Part shown: piece by piece, positions 25,990 to 35,118 of the stretch
Numbering within the stretch: position 1 is the first letter of the stretch
How the letters are laid out: every line of letters starts with the position of its first letter
DNA from: Marvinbryantia sp.
GTDB taxonomy: Bacteria; Bacillota; Clostridia; Lachnospirales; Lachnospiraceae
NCBI GenBank assembly: GCA_016297895.1
Contig: JAEDFS010000004.1
Span: 23,561 to 87,560 of the forward strand
Reading direction: 5' to 3'
DNA: 64,000 nt
Made by a program: the position numbers and the translations under genes
The notes under the pieces: model-generated
The model's database searches: none
What the model was told of the DNA's origin: nothing
What the model saw: only the letters and a program-made list of their open reading frames with translations

Positions 25990-27104
25990 GAGCGGTAGGT
26001 ATCATTTTAGCAGGCGGAAATAACCAGAGAATGCGGGAATTGTCCAATAAAAGAGCCATTGCGGCTATGCCGGTTGCAGGAAGCTACCGCAGCATTGATT
26101 TTTCACTGAGCAATATGACAAATTCCGGGATCCAGAAGGTAGCTGTGCTGACACAGTACAATTCCAGATCACTGAACGAGCACTTAAGTTCTTCCAAATG
26201 GTGGGATTTCGGAAGAAAACAGGGCGGACTGTTCGTATTCACCCCCACCATTACGGTCGGAAATAATTTCTGGTTCCGGGGAACGGCAGACGCCATTGCT
26301 CAGAATCTGGATTTTCTGAAGAAAAGCCATGAACCCTATGTGGTGATCGCATCCGGTGACTGTGTATACAAGCTGGATTATAACAGAGTGCTGGAATATC
26401 ATATTGAGAAAAAGGCAGATATCACCGTAGTCTGCACAGAAGTTCCACAGGGAGATGATATCGGCAGATTCGGTGTGCTCCGCATGAACGAGGACGGACG
26501 GATCACCGATTTTGAAGAAAAACCGGTGGCAGCATCAGGCAATACGATCTCAGCAGGTATCTATGTGATCCGAAGAAGACAGCTGATCGAACTGATCGAA
26601 AAGGCGGCAGCGGAAGACCGGTACGATTTTGTACAGGATATTCTGGTTCGTTATAAGAATCTGAAGAGGATCTACGGATACAGACTGGACACTTACTGGA
26701 GTAATATCTCGACAGTGGAGGCTTACTACCGGACCAATATGGATTTCCTGAAACCGGATGTGAGAGATTATTTCTTCCGTCAGTATCCGGATGTATATTC
26801 CAGGATCGAGGATATGCCTCCCGCAAAATACAATCCGGGTGCAGCAGTGAGAAACAGTCTGGTTTCCGCTGGATGTATCATTAACGGTACGGTGGAAAAT
26901 TCCGTACTGTTTAAGAAGGTCTTTGTGGGTGAAAATTGTGTGATCAAGAATTCCATCATACTGAATGATGTATATATCGGGGACAATACCTACATTGAAA
27001 ACTGTATTGTGGAGAGCAGGGATACGATCCGGGCCAATTCTCACCATGTGGGAGAAGACGGAATCAAGATCGTAGTTGAGACCAATGAAAGATATGTTCT
27101 CTGA
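25986..27104 (+). CDS. glgD: GlgD, regulatory-type ADP-glucose pyrophosphorylase subunit
   Basis: The 372-residue paralogue of GlgC has the degenerate nucleotide loop ILAGGNNQRMRELSNKRA in place of GGxGxRL, which marks GlgD of Firmicutes. In studied Firmicutes GlgD has little activity alone and stimulates GlgC in a hetero-oligomer. It keeps the C-terminal beta-helix (VSAGCIINGTVENSVLF). It overlaps glgC by four bases. No other glg gene is in the window. Confidence 0.93.
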   Translation: MRAVGIILAGGNNQRMRELSNKRAIAAMPVAGSYRSIDFSLSNMTNSGIQKVAVLTQYNSRSLNEHLSSSKWWDFGRKQGGLFVFTPTITVGNNFWFRGTADAIAQNLDFLKKSHEPYVVIASGDCVYKLDYNRVLEYHIEKKADITVVCTEVPQGDDIGRFGVLRMNEDGRITDFEEKPVAASGNTISAGIYVIRRRQLIELIEKAAAEDRYDFVQDILVRYKNLKRIYGYRLDTYWSNISTVEAYYRTNMDFLKPDVRDYFFRQYPDVYSRIEDMPPAKYNPGAAVRNSLVSAGCIINGTVENSVLFKKVFVGENCVIKNSIILNDVYIGDNTYIENCIVESRDTIRANSHHVGEDGIKIVVETNERYVL

Positions 27105-27151
27105 TAGAAATGAGAAGATCGGCAAAAACAATATGATGAGAGGGTTGAATT

Positions 27152-27427
27152 ATGAATATTACAGATGTTAGGGTGCGTAAAGTTACAAAAGAAGGAAAAA
27201 TGAAAGCAGTGGTATCCATCACCATCGATGATGAGTTTGTGATCCACGATATCAAAGTGATCGAGGGAGAAAAAGGAATGTTTATCGCCATGCCCAGCAG
27301 AAAGGCTTCTGACGGCGAGTATAAGGATATCGCACACCCGATCAATTCCGCAACCCGCAGAAAGATCCAGGACATTATTCTGGAGAAGTATGCGATCGCT
27401 GCGGATGCGGAGGAGGAAGCAGAATAG
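27152..27427 (+). CDS. spoVG: SpoVG-family regulator
   Basis: The 91-residue protein matches SpoVG end to end: MNITDVRVRKV, then DDEFVIHDIKVIEG, FIAMPSRK and AHPINSATRRKIQ. SpoVG is a small site-specific DNA/RNA-binding protein that affects sporulation, division and capsule genes. AGAGGG precedes ATG 27152. It follows glgD by 47 bases and ends in a clear terminator. The gene is found in many Firmicutes including non-spore-formers, so it does not prove sporulation. Confidence 0.95.
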   Translation: MNITDVRVRKVTKEGKMKAVVSITIDDEFVIHDIKVIEGEKGMFIAMPSRKASDGEYKDIAHPINSATRRKIQDIILEKYAIAADAEEEAE

Positions 27428-27490
27428 TTTCCCGCCGCAACATTCATGAAAACATTTTTGAAATGTAAATAGAAATTGTATTTTACGGAA

Positions 27491-27532
27491 AAAACCGCTA
27501 TACTGTGAGTAATGACATGGTATAGCGGTTTT
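27491..27532. terminator. Terminator after spoVG
   Basis: AAAACCGCTATA (27491-27502) pairs perfectly with TATAGCGGTTTT (27521-27532), leaving an 18-base loop and ending in a T-run. The A-run on the left means it could also act on the minus strand. Confidence 0.85.
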
Positions 27533-27618
27533 CATATATGGTGGAGGTGCCTGATGGGAGCCGAGGGACTTGACCCTTGACAACACAATTGGAAAAGAAA
27601 GAACAGGAGAAATGTGAC

Positions 27619-28188
27619 ATGTATATCATCGCAGGACTTGGCAATCCGGGAAGACAGTATGCCCATACCAGACATAATGTGGGATTTGATACCATTGATG
27701 TGCTGGCTGATAAGTACAGAATCGATGTGGAGAATAAGAAGTTTAAGGCTTTATACGGAAAAGGCATCATAGAGGGGCAGCGCGTTGTTCTGGCAAAGCC
27801 TCAGACCTATATGAACTTAAGCGGTGAAAGTATACGGGAACTGATCGATTTTTATAAGATCGACGAATCAAAAGAACTGATCGTGATCTATGATGATATC
27901 AGCCTGGAACCGGGACAGCTTCGGATCCGGAAAAAAGGGAGTGCCGGCGGGCATAACGGAATCAAGAATATCATTGCCCATCTGGGAAGTCAGGAATTTC
28001 TCCGGGTGAAGGTGGGCGTGGGAGAAAAACCGAAAGGCTATGATCTCGCCGATTATGTTCTGAGCCGTTTTCCGTCGGATGAGCGGGAACAGGTGGAGGA
28101 AGCGATGAAACGGGCGGCGGAAGCAGTGGTCAAAATGATGACGGAAGATGTGGATGCGGCTATGAATGAATATAACAGGAAAGTATAG
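27619..28188 (+). CDS. pth: Peptidyl-tRNA hydrolase
   Basis: Pth frees tRNA from stalled peptidyl-tRNA. The 189-residue product has the signature GLGNPGRQYAHTRHNVGFDTID with the catalytic histidine, KPQTYMNLSG, VIYDDISLEPGQLRIR and SAGGHNGIKNII. I chose ATG 27619 because it begins exactly at the conserved MYIIAGLGNPG and follows AGGAGA; an in-frame TTG at 27577 would add 14 unconserved residues. It lies 31 bases before mfd, a pth-mfd order common in Firmicutes. Confidence 0.96.
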   Translation: MYIIAGLGNPGRQYAHTRHNVGFDTIDVLADKYRIDVENKKFKALYGKGIIEGQRVVLAKPQTYMNLSGESIRELIDFYKIDESKELIVIYDDISLEPGQLRIRKKGSAGGHNGIKNIIAHLGSQEFLRVKVGVGEKPKGYDLADYVLSRFPSDEREQVEEAMKRAAEAVVKMMTEDVDAAMNEYNRKV

Positions 28189-28219
28189 AAGTGCCCCGGG
28201 AAGGCACGGGAGGTAATTT

Positions 28220-31200
28220 ATGAAGGCGTTTATCAGTCCTCTTCATGAACTGGAGGAGTTTGAACAGATACGTGCCAGACTGAAGAAAAATAAAGGGGTC
28301 ATTCAGGTATCCGGGTGTATTGAAGCCCAGAAATCTCATTTCATGTACTGTGCAGGTCAGGGGATAGCCAGAAAGCTGATCCTGACCTACAGTGATCTCA
28401 GGGCAAAAGAAATCTACGAGAATTATCGATTTTTTGATAAAAGTGTGCTGCTGTATCCGGCAAAGGACCTGATCTTCTATCAGGCAGATATCCAGAGTCA
28501 TCAGATCGGGCAGCAGAGAATGGCAGTGCTGAAAGCCCTGCTGGAAGAAGAGGATGTGACGGTGATCACCACACTGCCGGGCTGTATGGATCATGTGCTT
28601 CCCCTTTCTTATATCAAAGAACGGATCCTGGAATTTGAAAATGACAGCGTGCTGGATATGGAGCGGCTGTCTGCGCAGCTTATTGAGATGGGGTATGAAA
28701 AAGTATCTCAGGTAGAGGGATACGGACAGTTTGCCGTCCGGGGAGGTATTGTGGATATTTTTCCTCTTACGGAGGAAAATCCGGTCCGGATCGAGCTGTG
28801 GGGCGATGAGATCGATTCCATCCGGGTCTTTGATGTAAGCAGTCAGCGCTCCATGGAAAATCTGGATCGGGTGCGGATCTATCCGGCGGGAGAACTGCCG
28901 ATCAGCAGGGAGCAGGCCGAAAAAGCTGTGAAAAAGATGGAGCGGGAGGCGAAAAAACAGGAAGAAGCTTTCCGAAAGAATATGCAGACAGAGGAAGCCC
29001 ATCGAATTAAAACCATGATGGGAGAGTGGAAAGAACGTCTCCTGGAACTGGAGGAGTATACGGGCCTTGACAGCCTGGTGCCCTATCTTTACGAGGAGAC
29101 GGGTTCTTTCCTGGATTATTTCGGAGAGGATGCCCTGTATCTTCTGGATGAGCCAAATCGAATCGCCCAGGAGGGAGCTGCGGTGGAGGCAGAGTTTTCG
29201 GATTCCATGACAAACCGTCTGGCCAGAGGGTATCTGCTTCCCGGGCAGACAAAGCTTCTGGACTCCGTATCTTCCGTGATCGGAAAACTGAACCGGAAAA
29301 ACTGTCTGGGATTGTGCATCATGGATCTTCCAAAAGATGAATGGAATATCTCAGCGACATTTGCCATGACAGTCCGCTCAGTCAGCGGGTACAACAACAG
29401 TTTTGAACAGCTTGTGAAGGATCTGAAACGGTGGAAAAAGGAAGGATACCGGGTCGCACTTTTAAGTGCTTCCAGAACAAGAGCGGGAAGACTGGCTGAA
29501 GACCTGAGAGAATATGAACTGAACAGCTTTTTTTCGGAGGATCCCGACCGGGAGATCCAGCCGGGAGAGATCCTGGTTACCTGTGGAAATGCCCATCGGG
29601 GATATGAATATCCGCTGATCAAGTTTGCGGTGATCACGGAAAGTGATATTTTCGGAAAAGAGAAAAAGAAGCGGAAAAAAAGACGGACCTATGAAGGGCA
29701 GAAGATCCGGGATTTTACAGAACTGAATATCGGAGATTATGTGGTTCATGAAAGTCACGGGCTGGGGATCTACCGGGGAATTGAAAAGATCGAGGTAGAC
29801 CGGGTGACGAAGGACTACATGAAAATTGAATACAGCGGAGGAAGCAACCTGTATGTGCTGGCGACTCAGTCGGATGTGATTCAGAAATATGCCGGGGCCG
29901 ATGCAAAGGCACCGAAGCTGAACAAGCTGGGCGGCCAGGAATGGAATAAGACCAGGACCAGAGTGAAAAAGGCGGTGCAGAGCATTGCGAAAGAACTGGT
30001 GGAGCTTTATGCGGCAAGGCAGGAGCAGCAGGGATTTGTCTATGGACCGGATACGGTATGGCAGAGAGAGTTTGAGGAAATGTTTCCTTTTGAAGAAACA
30101 GAAGATCAGCTTCTTGCCATTGAAGCTGCCAAGAAGGATATGGAAAGCCCGAAGATCATGGATCGTCTGATCTGCGGAGATGTGGGATTCGGAAAGACGG
30201 AGATCGCCATCCGTGCGGCATTTAAAGCTGTCCAGGAGGGAAAACAGGTGGTCTATCTGGTGCCTACCACGATTCTTGCCCAGCAGCATTATAATACCTT
30301 TGTCCAGCGTATGAAGGATTTTCCGGTCAGGGTGGATCTTCTGTGCCGTTTCCGGACGGCGGCGGAACAGAAAAAGACGCTGACGGATCTGAAAAAAGGA
30401 CTGGTGGATATCCTGATCGGAACCCACCGGGTGCTGTCGAAGGATGTGGTTTTTAAAGATCTTGGACTTCTGGTAGTGGATGAGGAACAGCGGTTTGGCG
30501 TGACCCACAAGGAAAAGATCAAGCAGATGAAAAAAAACATCGATGTGCTGACACTGACAGCGACGCCTATTCCCAGAACTCTCCATATGAGTCTGATCGG
30601 GATCCGGGATATGAGTGTGCTGGAAGAACCTCCTCAGGAACGTGTGGGAATCCAGACCTATGTGATGGAATATAACGAGGAAATGGTGCGCGAGGCCATC
30701 AGCAGAGAGCTTGCCAGAGGCGGACAGGTGTATTATGTATATAACCGGGTGAACACTATCGCAGAGATAACCAACACTATTGCCAGGCTGGTGCCGGAGG
30801 CCAATGTAGCTTTTGCTCACGGACAGATGAAGGAGCGGGAGCTGGAGCGGATCATGTACGACTTCATCAACGGGGAGATCGATGTGCTGGTTTCGACGAC
30901 CATCATTGAGACCGGACTGGATATTTCCAATGTAAATACCATGATCATCCATGATGCGGATAATATGGGACTGTCCCAGCTGTATCAGCTGAGGGGACGT
31001 GTGGGACGGTCCAACCGGACGGCTTATGCGTTTCTGATGTACCGGAGAAACAAGATGCTGAAGGAAGTGGCGGAAAAGCGGCTTCATGCCATCAGGGAGT
31101 TTACGGAGCTGGGAAGCGGCTTTAAGATCGCCATGCGGGATCTGGAGATCCGGGGTGCCGGGAATCTTCTGGGAGCGGAACAGCACGGACACATGGAAGC

Positions 31201-31765
31201 CGTGGGATACGATCTCTACTGTAAGATGCTCAATGAGTCTGTGAAGGAACTGAAAGGGGAGATGGAACCCCAGGAGAGTTATCAGACGGTGATCGACCTG
31301 GATATCGATGCCTTTATTCCGGATAAATATATAAAAAATGAATACCAGAAGCTGGATATCTACAAGCGGATCGCCGCCATTGAAAGCCAGGAAGAATATG
31401 ATGATATGCTGGAGGAACTGATGGACCGGTTCGGAGAACTGCCGAAAGCGGTGCAGAATCTTCTTTCTATTGCCAGACTGAAGGCAAATGCTCACAGGGC
31501 CTATGTGACAGAGATTTCCCAGAAGGGCGATTTTGTCAAGATCGTCATGTATGAGCGGACTCCGGTGGATCCGGTGAAAATAGAGACAATGATCAAACAC
31601 TATCTTGGAAAGATGAAGTTTGTCATTGAGACCAATCCTTACTTTGTGTATTCCAGGCCCGGAAAGTCGGCAAAGGATAACGGGGACATTTTATCGCTTG
31701 CAGATGAGATCGTAGGAGAGATCCGGGGAATTCTTACGGTGCCGGACAAAGTGTCGGGACCGTAA
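28220..31765 (+). CDS. mfd: Transcription-repair coupling factor
   Basis: Mfd removes RNA polymerase stalled at DNA damage and recruits UvrA. The 1181-residue protein has the UvrB-like N-terminal module (GYGQFAVRGGIVDIFP), a CarD-like RNAP-interaction domain (GDYVVHESHGLGIYRG, about residue 510), and RecG-type motor motifs: Walker A CGDVGFGKTE (about 652), VVDEEQRFGV, TATPIPRTL, and RGRVGRSNRTAYAFL. The C-terminal TRCF domain is complete. GGGAGG precedes ATG 28220. Standard length; function certain. Confidence 0.97.
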   Translation: MKAFISPLHELEEFEQIRARLKKNKGVIQVSGCIEAQKSHFMYCAGQGIARKLILTYSDLRAKEIYENYRFFDKSVLLYPAKDLIFYQADIQSHQIGQQRMAVLKALLEEEDVTVITTLPGCMDHVLPLSYIKERILEFENDSVLDMERLSAQLIEMGYEKVSQVEGYGQFAVRGGIVDIFPLTEENPVRIELWGDEIDSIRVFDVSSQRSMENLDRVRIYPAGELPISREQAEKAVKKMEREAKKQEEAFRKNMQTEEAHRIKTMMGEWKERLLELEEYTGLDSLVPYLYEETGSFLDYFGEDALYLLDEPNRIAQEGAAVEAEFSDSMTNRLARGYLLPGQTKLLDSVSSVIGKLNRKNCLGLCIMDLPKDEWNISATFAMTVRSVSGYNNSFEQLVKDLKRWKKEGYRVALLSASRTRAGRLAEDLREYELNSFFSEDPDREIQPGEILVTCGNAHRGYEYPLIKFAVITESDIFGKEKKKRKKRRTYEGQKIRDFTELNIGDYVVHESHGLGIYRGIEKIEVDRVTKDYMKIEYSGGSNLYVLATQSDVIQKYAGADAKAPKLNKLGGQEWNKTRTRVKKAVQSIAKELVELYAARQEQQGFVYGPDTVWQREFEEMFPFEETEDQLLAIEAAKKDMESPKIMDRLICGDVGFGKTEIAIRAAFKAVQEGKQVVYLVPTTILAQQHYNTFVQRMKDFPVRVDLLCRFRTAAEQKKTLTDLKKGLVDILIGTHRVLSKDVVFKDLGLLVVDEEQRFGVTHKEKIKQMKKNIDVLTLTATPIPRTLHMSLIGIRDMSVLEEPPQERVGIQTYVMEYNEEMVREAISRELARGGQVYYVYNRVNTIAEITNTIARLVPEANVAFAHGQMKERELERIMYDFINGEIDVLVSTTIIETGLDISNVNTMIIHDADNMGLSQLYQLRGRVGRSNRTAYAFLMYRRNKMLKEVAEKRLHAIREFTELGSGFKIAMRDLEIRGAGNLLGAEQHGHMEAVGYDLYCKMLNESVKELKGEMEPQESYQTVIDLDIDAFIPDKYIKNEYQKLDIYKRIAAIESQEEYDDMLEELMDRFGELPKAVQNLLSIARLKANAHRAYVTEISQKGDFVKIVMYERTPVDPVKIETMIKHYLGKMKFVIETNPYFVYSRPGKSAKDNGDILSLADEIVGEIRGILTVPDKVSGP

Positions 31766-31786
31766 CGAAAAACTCATATAAAATGA

Positions 31787-31815
31787 TTGCGGGAATGCAG
31801 AAAAAGCGATATACT
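31787..31815 (+). promoter_or_regulatory. Promoter of the foldase lipoprotein gene
   Basis: TTGCGG (31787-31792) and TATACT (31810-31815) are separated by 17 bases and lie 60 bases before the start. Confidence 0.6.
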
Positions 31816-31874
31816 AAATGATAGATTGTCCGAAAAAGAAACGGAACTTAATATTACTGAAGGAGATATAGATC

Positions 31875-33044
31875 ATGAAGAAGTTAGGAAAAAAACTGGC
31901 GTCAGCGGGACTGATTGCCGGAATGACCATGTCTGTACTGACAGGCTGCTCTTCCGCCAATGTCAATGCGACTGTGGCAACGATGGATGGACAGGAGATC
32001 AAGCTGGGTGAGGTGCTGGTGGCTCTGCGTACCGGTCAGGCAAGTACAGAAAGTTACCTTGGTTCCCTGTTTGGAGACGGAAATATCTGGGAACAGGATC
32101 TGATGGGAAGCGGAGAGGCTTACGGAGTGTCCTATAAAGAGCAGGTCATGGAATCGTTTAAGGAAAGACTGATTCTGGAAAAACATATGGCAGATTATGG
32201 GATCGAACTGACAGAAGAGGAAAAGACGGCGATCTCCGATGCGGCAGATCAGTTCCTGGCAGACAATTCCAAAGAGGTGCTTAAGGAGATCGGAGCTGAT
32301 AAAGATACGGTAAGCCGGGTGCTGACCCTGTATACCATCGAGGCCAAGATGTCCAGTGCTATCAAGGCAGAAGCGGATACCAATGTCACTGATGAGGAAG
32401 CAGCCCAGAAGACCATCGAATATGCACTGTTCAGCACAGCCAATACCACAGACGAGGAAGGCAAGACAGTTGAGCTGACAGAGGAAGAAAAAGAAGCAGT
32501 GAAAAAGCAGGCCCAGGATACCATTGATCTGGTGAAGGGCGGAGAGGCTTTTGCAGATGCGATCAAAGAAGTGGATGCGAATAAGACAACACTGACTAAC
32601 TCTTATGGAGCGGACAGTGTGTTATCAGAGGCTCTGACGACAGCTGCAGATCAGCTCAAGGACGGAGAGATCTGTGCGGAACCGGTGGAGACAGAGAACG
32701 GCTGGTATGTAGTGCAGATGGTAACCACCTTTGATGAGGAAGCAACAGAGCAGAAGAAGGAAGAAATCATTTCCGACAGACAGAATGAGCGGTATCAGGA
32801 AGTATTGGAAGGCTGGGAGACGGAGAGCTTTGAGATCAACAGCAAAGTGTGGGATAAGGTTACCTTTGCGGATAAGTTTGTGCTGAAGTCAGAGGAAACG
32901 GAAGCAGAGACTGCAGAGGCAGCGACGGAAGCAGAGGCTACCGAGGCAGCAGCGGAAACAGCAGCCACTGAGGAAGAAACAGAGACTGCAGAAGCAGCAA
33001 CCACAGAGGCTGCAAGTGAGACAGAGAGTGAAACAGTAAAATAA
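31875..33044 (+). CDS. PrsA/SurA-like peptidylprolyl isomerase lipoprotein
   Basis: The 389-residue protein has a lipoprotein signal ending in the lipobox LTGC (Cys about 25), so it should be attached outside the membrane. A SurA-N-like helical region follows, then a parvulin-type PpiC-like segment (about 170-290, including ADQLKDGEICAEPVETENGWYVVQM). The C-terminal 50 residues are Glu/Ala/Thr repeats (TEAEATEAAAETAATEEETE), probably a flexible wall-spanning tail. The expected role is to help exported proteins fold after translocation. AAGGAG lies before ATG 31875. It has its own promoter and terminator. Confidence 0.85.
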   Translation: MKKLGKKLASAGLIAGMTMSVLTGCSSANVNATVATMDGQEIKLGEVLVALRTGQASTESYLGSLFGDGNIWEQDLMGSGEAYGVSYKEQVMESFKERLILEKHMADYGIELTEEEKTAISDAADQFLADNSKEVLKEIGADKDTVSRVLTLYTIEAKMSSAIKAEADTNVTDEEAAQKTIEYALFSTANTTDEEGKTVELTEEEKEAVKKQAQDTIDLVKGGEAFADAIKEVDANKTTLTNSYGADSVLSEALTTAADQLKDGEICAEPVETENGWYVVQMVTTFDEEATEQKKEEIISDRQNERYQEVLEGWETESFEINSKVWDKVTFADKFVLKSEETEAETAEAATEAEATEAAAETAATEEETETAEAATTEAASETESETVK

Positions 33045-33056
33045 AGAAGACAGATC

Positions 33057-33096
33057 CTCCCGGCATGACAGTATGTAAGGTGCCGGGAGTTTTTTT
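33057..33096 (+). terminator. Terminator after the foldase gene
   Basis: CTCCCGGCA (33057-33065) pairs with TGCCGGGAG (33081-33089), followed by seven T. Confidence 0.92.
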
Positions 33097-33135
33097 CTAC
33101 ATGGGAAATTGCTTTGCGGTTTACAGGAGGCGGAT

Positions 33136-33816
33136 ATGAAAAAGAACTGTATCTTAGTGGTGGAGGATGAGCTGAAGCTGCTGCGCATTATGGAAGATTT
33201 TCTGAGCCTTCAGGGATATGAGGTGCTGAAGGCAGAGGACGGGCAGGAGGCTCTGAATCGTTTTTATGAGAACAAATCCAGGATCGACATGATCCTGCTG
33301 GACGTGATGCTCCCTGAGATCAGCGGATATATGGTACTGAAGGAGATTCGCAAGACTTCCGATGTTCCGGTCATCATGCTGACAGCCAGATCTTCTGTGG
33401 AAGACCAGATGTGCGGGTTCGAAAAGGGAGCGGATGACTATATTGTAAAACCCTATACCCTGGATCTGGTCAAACTTCATATCGAGGCGGTGCTGAAACG
33501 GGCCGGAAAGCTGAAAAACAGCCTGACTTTCGGCAAGATCACGCTGGACCTGGCAGGACAGAAGGTGTACTGGAAGGATACTTATCTTGAAACGACCAGA
33601 AAAGAGTATGAGCTCCTTCTCTATTTTGTGGAACACAGTCATGTGGTTCTTCCAAGGAACACCATCCTGGATGCAGTGTGGGGATATGATTATGTGGGAG
33701 ATATCCGGACAGTGGATACTCTGGTCAAGCAGCTCCGGAAAAAACTGACGGAAGAGTGCGGGTATATTAAATCGGTATATGGTGTCGGGTATCTCTTTGA
33801 GGAGGATCAGCCGTGA
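33136..33816 (+). CDS. OmpR-family response regulator
   Basis: The 226-residue protein has a receiver domain (acidic pair in VVEDE, phosphorylated Asp56 in MILLDVMLPE, Thr in MLTAR, Lys in DYIVKPY) and a C-terminal winged helix (TRKEYELLLYFVEH, DAVWGYDY, VDTLVKQLRKKL). I chose ATG 33136, directly after GGAGGCGG; an in-frame TTG at 33109 adds nine residues and lacks support. Its last codons overlap the kinase start by four bases. Target genes are unknown. Confidence 0.93.
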   Translation: MKKNCILVVEDELKLLRIMEDFLSLQGYEVLKAEDGQEALNRFYENKSRIDMILLDVMLPEISGYMVLKEIRKTSDVPVIMLTARSSVEDQMCGFEKGADDYIVKPYTLDLVKLHIEAVLKRAGKLKNSLTFGKITLDLAGQKVYWKDTYLETTRKEYELLLYFVEHSHVVLPRNTILDAVWGYDYVGDIRTVDTLVKQLRKKLTEECGYIKSVYGVGYLFEEDQP

Positions 33817-35117
33817 ACAGCATGAAACAGAAAAAGACGGAATGGAGAGTATGGCTTCCGGTCATGGCAGCATTCGCAGTGATCCTGATTTATTTCCTGG
33901 GAGCCTATCGGTTTTATACATGGATGAAGAGCAGGAAGATGGAAAATGCCTGGGAGAGGCTGGAGGAGATGAATCTGGGCTCTCTGGAGGAAGAGGATGA
34001 AGAGATCCTGCATGGCTTTGAAATCAATAAAATGGAATTTCTGATCACCGACGGGGATTTCCGGTTGGTCTATAGCACCAGAAAGAGTGATGCGGAAACT
34101 CAGGTGGAGCAGTATATCAGAAAGAATCTGGACAGTTACATGGAACAGCCGGAGGTTTCCGTGCGTCAGGGAAATGCCAACAGAATATTGAGAATGAGAG
34201 GAATCATTTCCGGCCATGGGGAACTGTTTTATGTGTTCATCCGCCGGGATATCGGGACGGCAGGGGAGATCATCCGGTATGCGGGGCTGTATTTTACGGC
34301 AGGGATTCTGCTTGCGATACTTCTGGGTATTCCTATGTATCTTACATATGGAAGAAAAAAACAGGCGGAGAGAGAACCGGCTTCTGCGGATAGGGGAAAT
34401 CAGACCATGGAGCAGGTACGGAAAGAGTTTATTGCCAACGTGTCTCATGAATTGAAGACGCCTCTGGCAGTGATCTCAGGGCAGGTGGAAATGCTGCAGA
34501 GCATGGGAGATAAGATCGATCGGGATTATTATTTCGCTTCCATCCGGGAGGAGATCGATAAAATGTCAGAACTGGTGAGTGATCTTCTGGAGATCACGAT
34601 TGTGGAGCATCGCATGGATGAAATGGAAATGAGTCCGGTCAATCTGTCGGAGATGATGGAATATCTGATCCTGAAATACGATGCGCTGTTCCGCAAAAAC
34701 AGGATCCGTGTGAAGACCGGGATTGCAGAAGATGTTCAGGTATACGGAAACAGTATGTATCTGGAGCAGGCAGTCAATAATTATATTATGAACGCCTTTC
34801 AGCATACCGCTCAGGGAAAACGGATGGAGATCCGACTGGAAACCGAAGGAAATTTTGCAAGAATCGGCATATACAATGAAGGTGCGGGAATTTCTCCGGA
34901 GGACATGGAGCATATCTGGGAAAGCTTTTATCAGAATGGAAAAGCAAAACAGGGAAAAGAGCTGAAAGTCAGCAATGCTGGACTGGGACTTTATCTGGTA
35001 AAAAAGATCGTGGTACAGCATCAGGGAGAATGCGGGGCAGAGAATCGGAAAGATGGTGTGGAATTCTGGATCCGTATCCCCCTTCTTCCGGAAGAAAAAG
35101 CGAAACAGGGAGAATAG
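33813..35117 (+). CDS. Sensor histidine kinase
   Basis: The 434-residue protein has one N-terminal membrane helix (WLPVMAAFAVILIYFLGAYRF), an extracytoplasmic sensor of about 120 residues, and a second helix (YAGLYFTAGILLAILLGIPMYL). A short linker leads to HisKA with the phospho-acceptor His212 in FIANVSHELKTPL, and HATPase_c with the N-box NNYIMNAFQHT and glycine boxes YNEGAGISPEDM and NAGLGLYLVKK. The start is GTG 33813, overlapping the regulator stop (GTGA); ATG 33822 is a possible alternative. It forms a two-component pair with the regulator. The signal is not evident. Confidence 0.93.
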   Translation: MNSMKQKKTEWRVWLPVMAAFAVILIYFLGAYRFYTWMKSRKMENAWERLEEMNLGSLEEEDEEILHGFEINKMEFLITDGDFRLVYSTRKSDAETQVEQYIRKNLDSYMEQPEVSVRQGNANRILRMRGIISGHGELFYVFIRRDIGTAGEIIRYAGLYFTAGILLAILLGIPMYLTYGRKKQAEREPASADRGNQTMEQVRKEFIANVSHELKTPLAVISGQVEMLQSMGDKIDRDYYFASIREEIDKMSELVSDLLEITIVEHRMDEMEMSPVNLSEMMEYLILKYDALFRKNRIRVKTGIAEDVQVYGNSMYLEQAVNNYIMNAFQHTAQGKRMEIRLETEGNFARIGIYNEGAGISPEDMEHIWESFYQNGKAKQGKELKVSNAGLGLYLVKKIVVQHQGECGAENRKDGVEFWIRIPLLPEEKAKQGE

Positions 35118-35118
35118 A

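Noticed and set aside
27577..27618. Extended start of peptidyl-tRNA hydrolase at TTG 27577
   Set aside because: The added 14 residues are unconserved and the ribosome site fits ATG 27619.
29462..31600. A 712-codon antisense frame within mfd
   Set aside because: The opposite strand encodes a complete, motif-rich Mfd; the antisense product is rich in His, Leu and Ser with no domain.
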